Below the pieces are notes generated by a model. It ran no database searches and was not told the DNA's origin. It was given only the letters and a program-made list of their open reading frames with translations. A stretch of 42,128 nucleotides of DNA from Bacteroidota bacterium (GTDB lineage: Bacteria > Bacteroidota > Bacteroidia > Bacteroidales > JABHKC01): NCBI GenBank assembly GCA_018692315.1, contig JABHKC010000186.1:1-42128 (forward strand), given 5' to 3'. Of this stretch, positions 28,001 to 35,970 are shown in pieces. Position numbers and translations under genes: made by a program. The first letter of the stretch is position 1, and each line of letters begins with the position of its first letter.

Positions 28001-29848
28001 TAATATAATTCTTCCGTCAGGATCTATTCCTGCACCGTACATATGATACCAAAAATCTAAATGAGGATTTTGTGCACCCGCCAAATTGATATTTGGAGAA
28101 TAAATTATTGCTGTATCTCCATTTGTAACCGGCGATGAGCTTTCGGTATAAATATAATACAAGCCTTCAATTGCTCCCGTTGGGCCTGTTTGAGATGAAT
28201 ATGTTGAGCCGCTGTTAGCGTTCCAGTCGAAATTATCATTTGTTTCCTGCAACCAACATGCATCAATCATACCTCCATCTTCAAAGCCTTCATAGTATGG
28301 AACAGAATAGGCTTGCGGACAAACTGTTATAAAATTTGTTTTTATTATGGTATCAGAAATCAGCTGATTTGATACAATTAAAGTTACATCATAAGTTCCG
28401 TTCAATATATAAATATGTGATGGATTCTGGTCTGTTGATATGGATCCATCGCCAAAATCCCAATACCAACTATCCGGCGACCCTATTGATAAATCAGTAA
28501 AATTTGCAACTAAAGGAACAATCCCGGATGTGTTATTTGCTTCAAAATCAGCAATTAAGTCATATACGCCAAAGTTATCGTTCAAGGTGGTATCTCCATT
28601 GATAAATACTTCTCTATTTGGATTGCCTGCCCATTCGCCACTGTTCCAACCGGAGTTGATAAAATATTTATACGAAATAGTCTGGGCAGAATCAAGATTT
28701 AAAGTTAATGAATAAATACCACTTCCAACATGCGATAAAATTAGAGAAGGATCATTGCCTGGTTCTGCCCAATTTGAAATCGGAGAAAGATCACCAGCAA
28801 TGTATAATGTATCATAGTATGGGTTGAAAACTAACTGATTATTCATATCAACATTAAAACTAACTGAAACTACATTTGGAGCCTGGCCAGTTGAATTTTC
28901 CGATTGCAGAACTTCCATTGTAACAATATCCTGAACAAAAACAATAACTGATAAATCTGTCATATCTTCGATGTTGGTATTGCTCATATCAAAAACATGA
29001 GAATAGGTATAAGGTACTCCAGCATATAAATTGACACCAAGTCCATTTCCAGTATTTAACATTGCATGACAAACATTATAAAATTCAGTTTCCCCATTTG
29101 AACCAACATTTCCTGTTGTTGTGTTTTCAACTACTGCTATATGAAGTTTACTGGTTCCGATAACATCAGCCATTGAATTTATATCAATGCCCACTGAAAC
29201 CAGATTCCCTGAAATTGAATAATTTGATGCAATCTGCATTACTGATAGCTGACTGGAAAAATAATTAAATAATAAATCTGTAAAAGTAGCTGTGTGCATA
29301 CTTGTGTCTCCATTTGCATGCATATGAGGGATTCCGTTTACGCCATAAAAAATCCTTCTATTATCCCCAGCCAAAATATAGTATGGATCTCCATATCCGG
29401 GCCAATTCATTTGATATTTAATCATAGTATATTGGTTTGGATAAGTACTTATAATATTATCTACTATATTATTCGCATCCAGACAAAAAACATTGGATGA
29501 GCTGGTAAATACTTCATAAAGTGGCTTTTTGGGGAAAAATTGAAGCCCACTTTTAATGTTGTTATTAGAATTAACATTTTCAAGATCCAATAATGCTGAT
29601 ACATTTCTTTCCTCTGAATAACCTCCATCAGAATGGAATATTTGGGCAGGATATTGACTATTTGATTTATTACAATCACTAAAATTTTCAAAATAAATTG
29701 AATTAGTGGCAGTATTTACTCCAAATAAATTATTTGTAATCGTTTTGTTTAAGTTTTTAGTTTCAATAGTATTGGAACATTCTTGGACTTGTGCAAATGT
29801 GAATACCGAAATGGTAATCATTGCTAATACAAAGGCAATTTTTCTCAT
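25007..29848 (-). CDS. Giant multidomain T9SS-secreted protein (Omp28-like, PKD x2, MAM-like, GW/GYQIKM modules)
   Basis: The product has 1613 residues with a Sec signal (MRKIAFVLAMITISVFTFAQ). Order, roughly: an Omp28/thioredoxin-like domain (110-310) whose usual CxxC reads NVFC; an E-set or starch-binding-like sandwich (330-430); PKD (430-510, WDFGDGS); a MAM/cleaved-adhesin domain (518-690, YYEGFEDGG ... FAIDNFSV); a CARDB-like domain (700-800); a propeller-like segment (810-1015); PKD (1023-1100, WDFGDGN); a W..GDYLGVFY-type module (1110-1225); two GW...GYQ(V/M)(K/R)M modules (1235-1390); an IGSEIGIF...ISIWGND module; and a T9SS type A sorting domain (from about 1535, LFQNTPNPF ... GVYFYRLKSENF). 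Its last 400 residues are paralogous to the divergent 1814-aa protein. A surface adhesin or scaffold is likely; no enzyme site is evident. Confidence 0.88.
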   Translation of the reverse strand: MRKIAFVLAMITISVFTFAQVQECSNTIETKNLNKTITNNLFGVNTATNSIYFENFSDCNKSNSQYPAQIFHSDGGYSEERNVSALLDLENVNSNNNIKSGLQFFPKKPLYEVFTSSSNVFCLDANNIVDNIISTYPNQYTMIKYQMNWPGYGDPYYILAGDNRRIFYGVNGIPHMHANGDTSMHTATFTDLLFNYFSSQLSVMQIASNYSISGNLVSVGIDINSMADVIGTSKLHIAVVENTTTGNVGSNGETEFYNVCHAMLNTGNGLGVNLYAGVPYTYSHVFDMSNTNIEDMTDLSVIVFVQDIVTMEVLQSENSTGQAPNVVSVSFNVDMNNQLVFNPYYDTLYIAGDLSPISNWAEPGNDPSLILSHVGSGIYSLTLNLDSAQTISYKYFINSGWNSGEWAGNPNREVFINGDTTLNDNFGVYDLIADFEANNTSGIVPLVANFTDLSIGSPDSWYWDFGDGSISTDQNPSHIYILNGTYDVTLIVSNQLISDTIIKTNFITVCPQAYSVPYYEGFEDGGMIDACWLQETNDNFDWNANSGSTYSSQTGPTGAIEGLYYIYTESSSPVTNGDTAIIYSPNINLAGAQNPHLDFWYHMYGAGIDPDGRIILEISTNGGSTYTPLWTQIGNQGNTWYNAVINLSSFTGIINFKISGIVSSAIDFWQNDFAIDNFSVIDPLQRDLGVADIISPASIYADVLLSASQEVEITIKNFGTNAIQEYVDLKYQVGGVQITENVYINLLPFNTQNFTFSQLIDISSANTYNLSVEIDLTNDNSQSNNVLDKVVQVNHIGRPAFAQVYSNLKYSLFDLDNPEIEYFFGTYSGNDFIASGTWINNSWYGITYNSAELIRVEPFTEIVDTIGYTVANISGISYDYSTNTLFALSFDGLLYSIDIQTAQSSFIGTGNAGGFINLACDLNGDLYSLDLNDTLYNIDPQTGISTTIGHVGFDANYAQDMEFDHNSGELYMAAYNNSNLGAQLRLVDKTTGNTTLVGNFQNSSSHTAFAIPYSTSTLLSDFDASITLGDVPLLVSFTDLSTGNPTNWLWDFGDGNTSSNQNPVHVYQTPGIYDVTLIASSFFNSDTILKSNFIEVFDTLATPEPGWNFILTGINHSILVPASANITLNGNPVQVGDYLGVFYTDDNGELACGGYQIYEGINNAITAWGNDTQTAIKDGFTIGETFKWKVWSATDNIEYPAIATYMTGFMNQGEFVANGISGIESLTASYSQEIPLPIGWNIFSTNIVPFEATMDSLFADISVNVELVKNNIGQIFWPAWNVNQIGSNIVGQGYQVKMNNTDTLVVTGLIIIPELTPISLAAGWNMIAYLRQLPAPIEIMIQPIVSDIDLVKDNFGQIYWPIWYVNQIGDMLPGQGYQMRMFNANILTYPANTTSFSKSNIQIPLLYHFKNIQNTGSNMSLMIPNQVWDKEPEIGSEIGIFSQNGKLVGAGVYIGENLAISIWGNDELSDEIDGLIQNEKFIIRIWNNESQNSMEEDILEIETWLEGDEFYKTNKISIVKKLSTIQLPTFELFQNTPNPFSETTEISFYIPEEAFIEIELFNLLGEKILTVDANSYAAGNQSIVFDKKNLSSGVYFYRLKSENFSDTKIMILE

Positions 29849-30293
29849 AATAAAAATTAAAAGTTTAAAAATTCAATACTGTGGTAAAAATAATTAAAAA
29901 TACCATTATTCAACAAATATTTACATTATATTTTTGTTGATTGAATTATGAGAATAAGCTTGCATTGGTACATATGCGACATGCATGAAATCACACTTAG
30001 TGGCTATAAGAAAACGACCATATCTGCGTTACTCTTGTGCATAATCAGTTATTTACAAAAGCAAACTCTTGATTATAAACACTTCAAAAGCCTTATTCTT
30101 GCCGCTCTCATAAAAGCCACTTCAAAAATAATGAGTTTTCTCAGGAACACTATTTATCAATAATCAAATAAACAATTATAGGTAATTTTACTTATATATT
30201 TTTTCTAAAAATTAGGGATTTTTACTTATTAACATAAACTCTGTAATAGCGTATCTTTAAACAGTGTTTTTTTGTTAATTAAAATTTTGTGTT
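29849..30293. other. Divergent intergenic region between two giant secreted-protein genes
   Basis: 445 bases separate the two start codons. About 29950-30165 is less AT-rich than its flanks and holds repeated CACTTCAAAA motifs; on the minus strand one frame reads as plausible peptide (RRYGRFLIATKCDFMHVAYV) but is broken by several stops. It may be a dispersed repeat or a decayed gene. The remaining AT-rich parts must hold both promoters; the only near matches are weak (TATCTTTA near 30250 for the rightward gene). Confidence 0.4.
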
Positions 30294-33200
30294 ATGAAAA
30301 CGAATAGTTTATTTTTAGTATTAAGTTTTAGTTTGATTCTTCTGTTTACGGCAAACGAAATGTCTGCCCAGATTTATTCTACTTCTAATGGAGGAAACTG
30401 GCACAATCCTCAAACATGGATAGGTGGCACGATTCCGGACGGATCAAATAGTGTTGTAATTACAAGCGTTGTGTCGGTCGATAATACTGCCTTTTGCAAT
30501 AATTTGACAGTTCAGCCCAATGGGACTTTACAAAATACCGGCGGAAGCCATACAATTAATGTATATGGCCATGCTTCAAATTCCGGTATTATTCAAAATT
30601 ATGTTAATTCGCTAATAATGTATGTTCATGGAAATATTACAAACAGCGGAGTTTGGTCAATTCATAATACTTGCTTGTCCGGTAGTGCTGATCAAACTGT
30701 TGGAACCTATGGCGGACATATTTTTACAGGGGCAAATTTCACCGACAATGAGGTGTCGAGTCAGGTTATTGCTGACACTGATCTTGTTTTCGATGGAACT
30801 CATATTGACCTGAATTTTAGCAATTTAATTCTTCCTGCCGGTTACAGAATTTCTGTTTCGGGCAGTGGTGTAGCCTTTCGGGATGCCAATATCTATGGCG
30901 ATAATAGTATTCTGGAAATGTCGGCAGGCACAAAAATCTATTTCATAAATGGCTATAATTTGATTATGCAGGGTACAATTTCGATTGATGATAATAATTC
31001 ACATTTTCATAATTATTTAATCAATCAAGGGACAATACAGAATATTGGTGGAAGTCATTCATTATCAATAAATGGCGATTTCACAAATAATGGAATCGTA
31101 CTTAATAATGTTTCGTTTCTGACATTATATATTAACGGAGATATAGTGAATAACGGTACTTGGTCAAATCATTCTACAATATTAAACGGAACAAGTGATC
31201 AGGAACTTAGCTGTCTTGGTACTAACTATTTCTCAGGATCGAATTTTTTAGATTATGAAATTTCAAGCCAAATTATAGGGCTTAGTGATTTAACTTTCGT
31301 TGGTACAAATATAGACCTTGATATTTCTACATTAGTTTTAAATTCAGGTTCAACACTATCGGTTACCGGAAGTGGCATTACTTTTCGCGATGCAATCGTT
31401 ATTGGAAACAACAGTGTTCTGGAAATGTCTTCAGGTAGTCAAATTCAGAATATAGAAATTAGTGATATCACTCTTCAGGGTATATTATCAATTGGCGATA
31501 ACGACAGTCATTTTTATGGCACAACAATTTCAAATGCCACTATCCAAAATACTGGTGGTAGTCATTCGTTGGCAATACATGGCGATTTTACTAATAATGG
31601 CACAATTTTGAATGCTGTGTCATTTCTTACAATTTACATTGCAGGCGATATTGTAAATAACGGTGGCTGGTCGAATCATTCTACTGTTTTGAACGGCACT
31701 TCAACTCAGAATCTAACATTTTCACAGGGTATAGTTTATACTGGCGCAAATGTTTCAGTAAATAATTTGCATACCATAAATGCACTTAGCGACATTAATT
31801 TTAGTGGTACAAATTTAGATTTCAACTATAATACTCTTAATCTGCCGGCAAATTCAAGATTTACTACAACAGGTGATAATTTGTTCATGAGAGACATAAC
31901 TATAGAAGGTAATTACAGCGAATTATTGATGCGTGGAAATCACTTTCAGAATGCGACAATAAATAATATTGTTATGCGAGGCTTGGCCAGAGTAGGAGAT
32001 AGTAATAGTTCCTTAAACGGGAAAACTGTTTTATTAGATACTCTCGACAATCATTCAAGCTCTCATACACTGTATATTAACGGTGATTTCGAAAATTATG
32101 GAACAATCAAAAACTCAGTAAATTATCTAACAATTCACCTCAATGGCGATATTGTGAATCATGGGTTTTGGGATAATTATGAAACCAGGCTCACCGGCCA
32201 ATACTGGCAAGAAATAAATTTTGGACCGGGGATTGTTTTCACAGGGAATAATTTCATTAACAATAATTCTTCTAACGATATTAATGTAACAAGCGATATA
32301 GCTTTTAACAATACAAATATCGATTTCAATTATGCCAATGTTACTTTACCGCAAAATGCCAATATTTCCATTGAAGGAAATGTTTATTTCCGAGATGGTA
32401 ATTTGTATGCAAACGGTGCAGAACTATATATGACAAATGGTGCCCAGCTTGCAAATTGGAATATATACAACATCATTATATCGGGGGTTATTCAAATCGG
32501 CGACAGTAATATAGATTTTTACACAAATGCTGTAAATAACGGTACAATTCAAAATGTTGGTTCATCGCATAGTGTAAATTTTCACGGAAGTTTTACCAAT
32601 AACGGTAATATTTTGAACAGTGTTAATTTTCTTTCCTTATTTTTTCAAGACGATTTGATAAACGGAGGCTCCATTGAATGTCATGAAGTCAGAATTAGTG
32701 GGTACAATGACCAGCATATCAGGCTGATTGAAGATGCAACTATAAATTCGAATGTAAATATTTACAGCAACATTGCAGGATACAATTATCAATGGTATGT
32801 AAACGGGGGCGTAATTCCCGGGGCAAGCAGCGGAACTTTAAATATTAATCCTTTAAGTTCATACAATTACGGTACATTATTTTGCACTACATCTACTGAG
32901 GTTTCGCGTACCATAACCATACAAAAAGCTATGCAGGCAGATTTCATTGCCAATCCTGCTTCTGGCAGTGCTCCTCTCACAGTGAATTTTACCGATAATT
33001 CTATTTCAAATTTTCTAATCACGTCATGGTATTGGGAATTTGGAGATGGTAGTTTCTCTACATCACAAAATCCGACTCATATATACACTTCGCCAGGTTA
33101 CTACACAGTTATTTTGACTATTAGCGATTCATATGTTCAGAATACTGAAATAAAAGACAAATTTATATATGTATGTACAACTCCAAATGTCGATTTCATC

Positions 33201-35738
33201 TTTTCAGATATATGTTTTCAAGACTCAACAATATTTACTGATTTATCAACTTCTGTAAACCATTTCGACTCAAATATTGTTCAATATGCAAGTTCTGTGA
33301 TAGATTTTAGCACCGAATGGGATCCAATTATTTGTGGTTCTCAGCAAATTCTCGGACAAGCTGATGTATATCCGGTTTATGGCGATCATGAGGAAGCCTG
33401 GACTAATTCTACCCCAAACGGACAGCGAGAATTTATTGAACTTGGATTTGCTCAGGCAATGCCAATCAATGCAGTTTGGATATATGAAACTCTCTATCCC
33501 GGAACTGTTGATACTGTATATGTGAAAAATCCAAATTCCGGATTATGGGAGATTGTATGGTCAGGAACTGCAAGTATGCAGGCACAGGAAGCAAGAATTT
33601 TTGAAGTAGAATTTCCTGTTACAGCTTTTGATGTGTCTGAAATAAGAATTGCTACCAATCCGTTTGTAACTCCTTATTGGAGCGAAATTGATGCAGTTGC
33701 AATTGTAAGTCTTGTAGGGCAATTTCCTTACGAAACAGTTAGCTACGAGTGGGATATAGAAAACGACGGAATAGTTCATTATACCAATGCCGGTGATATT
33801 AAACATCTCTTTGCAACCGAAGGCTGGCATCAGGTAAGTTTAACTGTTACCAACGATGGGCTTTGCGAAGATGAAATTGTAAAAGATGTTTATATTTCCA
33901 ATCCTGTTGTGGAGCTTGGCCCTGATACAACTGTTTGTGCCGGCGAAACTGTGATTTTAGATGCAGGCTCCGGTTTCGAATCATATTTTTGGAGCACAGG
34001 TGAAACAACTCAATCTATTTCTGTAACTCCCTTTATTTCAACAAATAAAATGGTAGAAGTAACTGATAGTTATGGCTGCATAGCTTTCGATTACAGGGTA
34101 ATTTACGTAAATCAACTTCCTTCTGTTAGCTTTAGCGGACTCGCTGCAAATTATTGCGAAGACCATCAGGCAGTTACACTTATTGGAAATCCTGCCGGCG
34201 GAGTTTTCAGCGGAAGCGGAATTTTGGGGAACAATTTTAATCCAAGTCTTGCCAGTGTTGGAATTCACGATATTAGCTATAGCTACACAAATTTGAACGG
34301 CTGCAAAAATTCCGAAATTCAGACTACAGAAGTTTTTGCACTACCTATAATATTTATCGGGAACGATACGAATATTTCTACAATAGAAACCATGTTGTTT
34401 GATGCAGGTGCAAATTTTGATGAATATTTATGGAGCGATGGTTCTACTACTCAAACAATCATTATTGATGGTTCTATTCTTGGAGCTGGCATTTTCGATT
34501 ATTCAGTTAGTGTTACAAATTTGAATAGTTGTGTAACTAATGATTCAATTTCTATAGAAGTAATAGGCGATTCTACATATTCACAAACCATAAATCTATC
34601 TACTGGTTGGAGTTTGTTTTCCACATATATATACCCCGATTACCCAAATATTAGTGATGTCCTTTCACTTATTGTAAACGACATTACTATTGTGAAAAAC
34701 GAAAATGGTGGGGTTTACTGGCCTGTGTATGGAATAAATGTTATTGGTGATCTTACAATAGGAAAAGCCTATATTATTAAAATGCTTAACTCTAACACTT
34801 TGACAATTACAGGTACAGCCGCCATTCCTGAAGTTACACCTATTAATTTACAAGTAGGTTGGAGATATTTGGGATACTTGCGTCAAGCTCCTGCTTCAAT
34901 TGTCATAATGCTTTCAAGCATAGACGGTACATTTGAAATTGTTAAAGATGATGTTGGAAATGTATATTGGCCTTTATATGGCATAAATGTAATTGGAAAT
35001 CTTGAGCCCGGAAAAGGTTACCAAATCAAAATGAACACAACAACAAGCCTGACATATCCGGCAAATACAGCAAATTTCTCAAAATCAAGTATCCAAATTC
35101 TACAACCAAAACATTTCAAAGAAATCCAAAATACCGGCTCAAATATGACCCTTGGCATACCAAAAACAGCCTGGGAAACAGAACCTCTGATTGGCTCAGA
35201 AATAGGCATTTTCAGCGATTCCAAAAACTATCGGGAAGGAAAACTTGTAGGTTCATCAGTTTATACTGGAAAAAACCTCGCAATTTCAATTTGGGGCGAT
35301 GATGGATATTCGCAGGAAATTGATGGCATGATAGGCAAGGAGAATTTTACTATTAAAATTTGGAATGGAAATTCAGTGGATGTGGTAGAAATTGAATCAT
35401 GGCTTGAAGGCGATGAATTTTATAAAACCAATAAGATTTCAATTGTAGAGAAATTATCAATTGTCAATTATCAATTATCAATTATTAAGCTCTTTCAAAA
35501 TGCCCCAAACCCATTTTATCAAACTACCAAAATTAGCTTTTATATACCTGAAAAGGCTTTTGTAGAAATTGAATTGTTTAACCTAATTGGTGAGAAAATT
35601 CAAACTGTAGATGCAAAAAATTATCCTGCTGGAAATCAATCGATTATTTTCGACAGGAAAAATCTTTCTTCTGGGGTATATTTTTATAAACTTACATCTA
35701 ATGAATTTGCTGAAACAAAAATTATGAATATAGAATAA
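30294..35738 (+). CDS. Giant T9SS-secreted repeat protein with PKD, discoidin-like and GW/GYQIKM modules
   Basis: The product has 1814 residues with a Sec signal (MKTNSLFLVLSFSLILLFTA, cut after MSAQ). A GGNWHNPQTWIGGTIPDGSN motif opens a beta-helix-like region of four and a half ~168-residue repeats (about 75-825; each has TIQNxGGSHS and INGDIVNNGTWSNHST). Then come PKD (about 885-960, WEFGDGS), an F5/8-type sandwich (about 1000-1140), a second PKD-like domain, Ig-like segments with LGPDTTVCAGETVILDAG, two GW...GYQIKM modules (about 1430-1590), an IGSEIGIF...ISIWGDD module and a T9SS type A sorting domain (about 1732 on). A heptanucleotide tract lies in the linker before the sorting domain. 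Its C-terminal 400 residues are paralogous to the divergent gene. Likely an adhesin or matrix protein. Confidence 0.9.
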   Translation: MKTNSLFLVLSFSLILLFTANEMSAQIYSTSNGGNWHNPQTWIGGTIPDGSNSVVITSVVSVDNTAFCNNLTVQPNGTLQNTGGSHTINVYGHASNSGIIQNYVNSLIMYVHGNITNSGVWSIHNTCLSGSADQTVGTYGGHIFTGANFTDNEVSSQVIADTDLVFDGTHIDLNFSNLILPAGYRISVSGSGVAFRDANIYGDNSILEMSAGTKIYFINGYNLIMQGTISIDDNNSHFHNYLINQGTIQNIGGSHSLSINGDFTNNGIVLNNVSFLTLYINGDIVNNGTWSNHSTILNGTSDQELSCLGTNYFSGSNFLDYEISSQIIGLSDLTFVGTNIDLDISTLVLNSGSTLSVTGSGITFRDAIVIGNNSVLEMSSGSQIQNIEISDITLQGILSIGDNDSHFYGTTISNATIQNTGGSHSLAIHGDFTNNGTILNAVSFLTIYIAGDIVNNGGWSNHSTVLNGTSTQNLTFSQGIVYTGANVSVNNLHTINALSDINFSGTNLDFNYNTLNLPANSRFTTTGDNLFMRDITIEGNYSELLMRGNHFQNATINNIVMRGLARVGDSNSSLNGKTVLLDTLDNHSSSHTLYINGDFENYGTIKNSVNYLTIHLNGDIVNHGFWDNYETRLTGQYWQEINFGPGIVFTGNNFINNNSSNDINVTSDIAFNNTNIDFNYANVTLPQNANISIEGNVYFRDGNLYANGAELYMTNGAQLANWNIYNIIISGVIQIGDSNIDFYTNAVNNGTIQNVGSSHSVNFHGSFTNNGNILNSVNFLSLFFQDDLINGGSIECHEVRISGYNDQHIRLIEDATINSNVNIYSNIAGYNYQWYVNGGVIPGASSGTLNINPLSSYNYGTLFCTTSTEVSRTITIQKAMQADFIANPASGSAPLTVNFTDNSISNFLITSWYWEFGDGSFSTSQNPTHIYTSPGYYTVILTISDSYVQNTEIKDKFIYVCTTPNVDFIFSDICFQDSTIFTDLSTSVNHFDSNIVQYASSVIDFSTEWDPIICGSQQILGQADVYPVYGDHEEAWTNSTPNGQREFIELGFAQAMPINAVWIYETLYPGTVDTVYVKNPNSGLWEIVWSGTASMQAQEARIFEVEFPVTAFDVSEIRIATNPFVTPYWSEIDAVAIVSLVGQFPYETVSYEWDIENDGIVHYTNAGDIKHLFATEGWHQVSLTVTNDGLCEDEIVKDVYISNPVVELGPDTTVCAGETVILDAGSGFESYFWSTGETTQSISVTPFISTNKMVEVTDSYGCIAFDYRVIYVNQLPSVSFSGLAANYCEDHQAVTLIGNPAGGVFSGSGILGNNFNPSLASVGIHDISYSYTNLNGCKNSEIQTTEVFALPIIFIGNDTNISTIETMLFDAGANFDEYLWSDGSTTQTIIIDGSILGAGIFDYSVSVTNLNSCVTNDSISIEVIGDSTYSQTINLSTGWSLFSTYIYPDYPNISDVLSLIVNDITIVKNENGGVYWPVYGINVIGDLTIGKAYIIKMLNSNTLTITGTAAIPEVTPINLQVGWRYLGYLRQAPASIVIMLSSIDGTFEIVKDDVGNVYWPLYGINVIGNLEPGKGYQIKMNTTTSLTYPANTANFSKSSIQILQPKHFKEIQNTGSNMTLGIPKTAWETEPLIGSEIGIFSDSKNYREGKLVGSSVYTGKNLAISIWGDDGYSQEIDGMIGKENFTIKIWNGNSVDVVEIESWLEGDEFYKTNKISIVEKLSIVNYQLSIIKLFQNAPNPFYQTTKISFYIPEKAFVEIELFNLIGEKIQTVDAKNYPAGNQSIIFDRKNLSSGVYFYKLTSNEFAETKIMNIE
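30500..32760 (+). repeat. Four and a half ~505-bp in-frame tandem repeats
   Basis: The marker TIQNxGGSHS recurs at about 30525, 31033, 31544, 32052 and 32545, a spacing of 493-511 bases. The second and third units are the most alike, suggesting a later duplication of the middle. The pattern of short NG/NN-rich strands suggests a right-handed beta-helix. Confidence 0.8.
35454..35488 (+). repeat. Heptanucleotide tract (five TTATCAA-type units) in the linker before a T9SS sorting domain
   Basis: The units are TTATCAA, TTGTCAA, TTATCAA, TTATCAA and TTATTAA in direct succession, all inside the 1814-aa gene. The unit length is not a multiple of three, so a one-unit change shifts the frame. With one unit fewer the frame meets a TAG about 26 codons later; with one more it meets the TAA of the tract end. 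Either would remove the sorting domain. Confidence 0.75.
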
Positions 35739-35810
35739 TCAATAATTCACTTTCTAATCATGATCTTTGATCAGCTTCAAAACTTTGCTAAAGCTAATCC
35801 CTTGAATTTA

Positions 35811-35850
35811 AGACCTTACAGATTCGACAGCTATCGAATCTGTAAGGTCT
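35811..35850 (+). terminator. Hairpin terminator after the 1814-aa gene
   Basis: Perfect 17-base arms AGACCTTACAGATTCGA / TCGAATCTGTAAGGTCT flank CAGCTA and are followed by TCTTTTAT. It lies 73 bases past the stop and before the UbiD gene. The arm length is unusual for a simple terminator and might also mark a palindromic repeat. Confidence 0.65.
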
Positions 35851-35970
35851 TCTTTTATAATAATCTATAAATATTCATAAAGAAAAAAGTAATTGCTAAT
35901 AAAAATAATTTGACCGAAAATTATAATAATATTATTTTCACAAATTTATTGAATTTACTGATTAAAAGCC

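Noticed and set aside
29948-30163. Plus-strand 71-codon open frame in the divergent intergenic region
   Set aside because: No promoter or family resemblance; it overlaps a repeat-like block whose better-looking peptide is on the other strand and is broken by stops.
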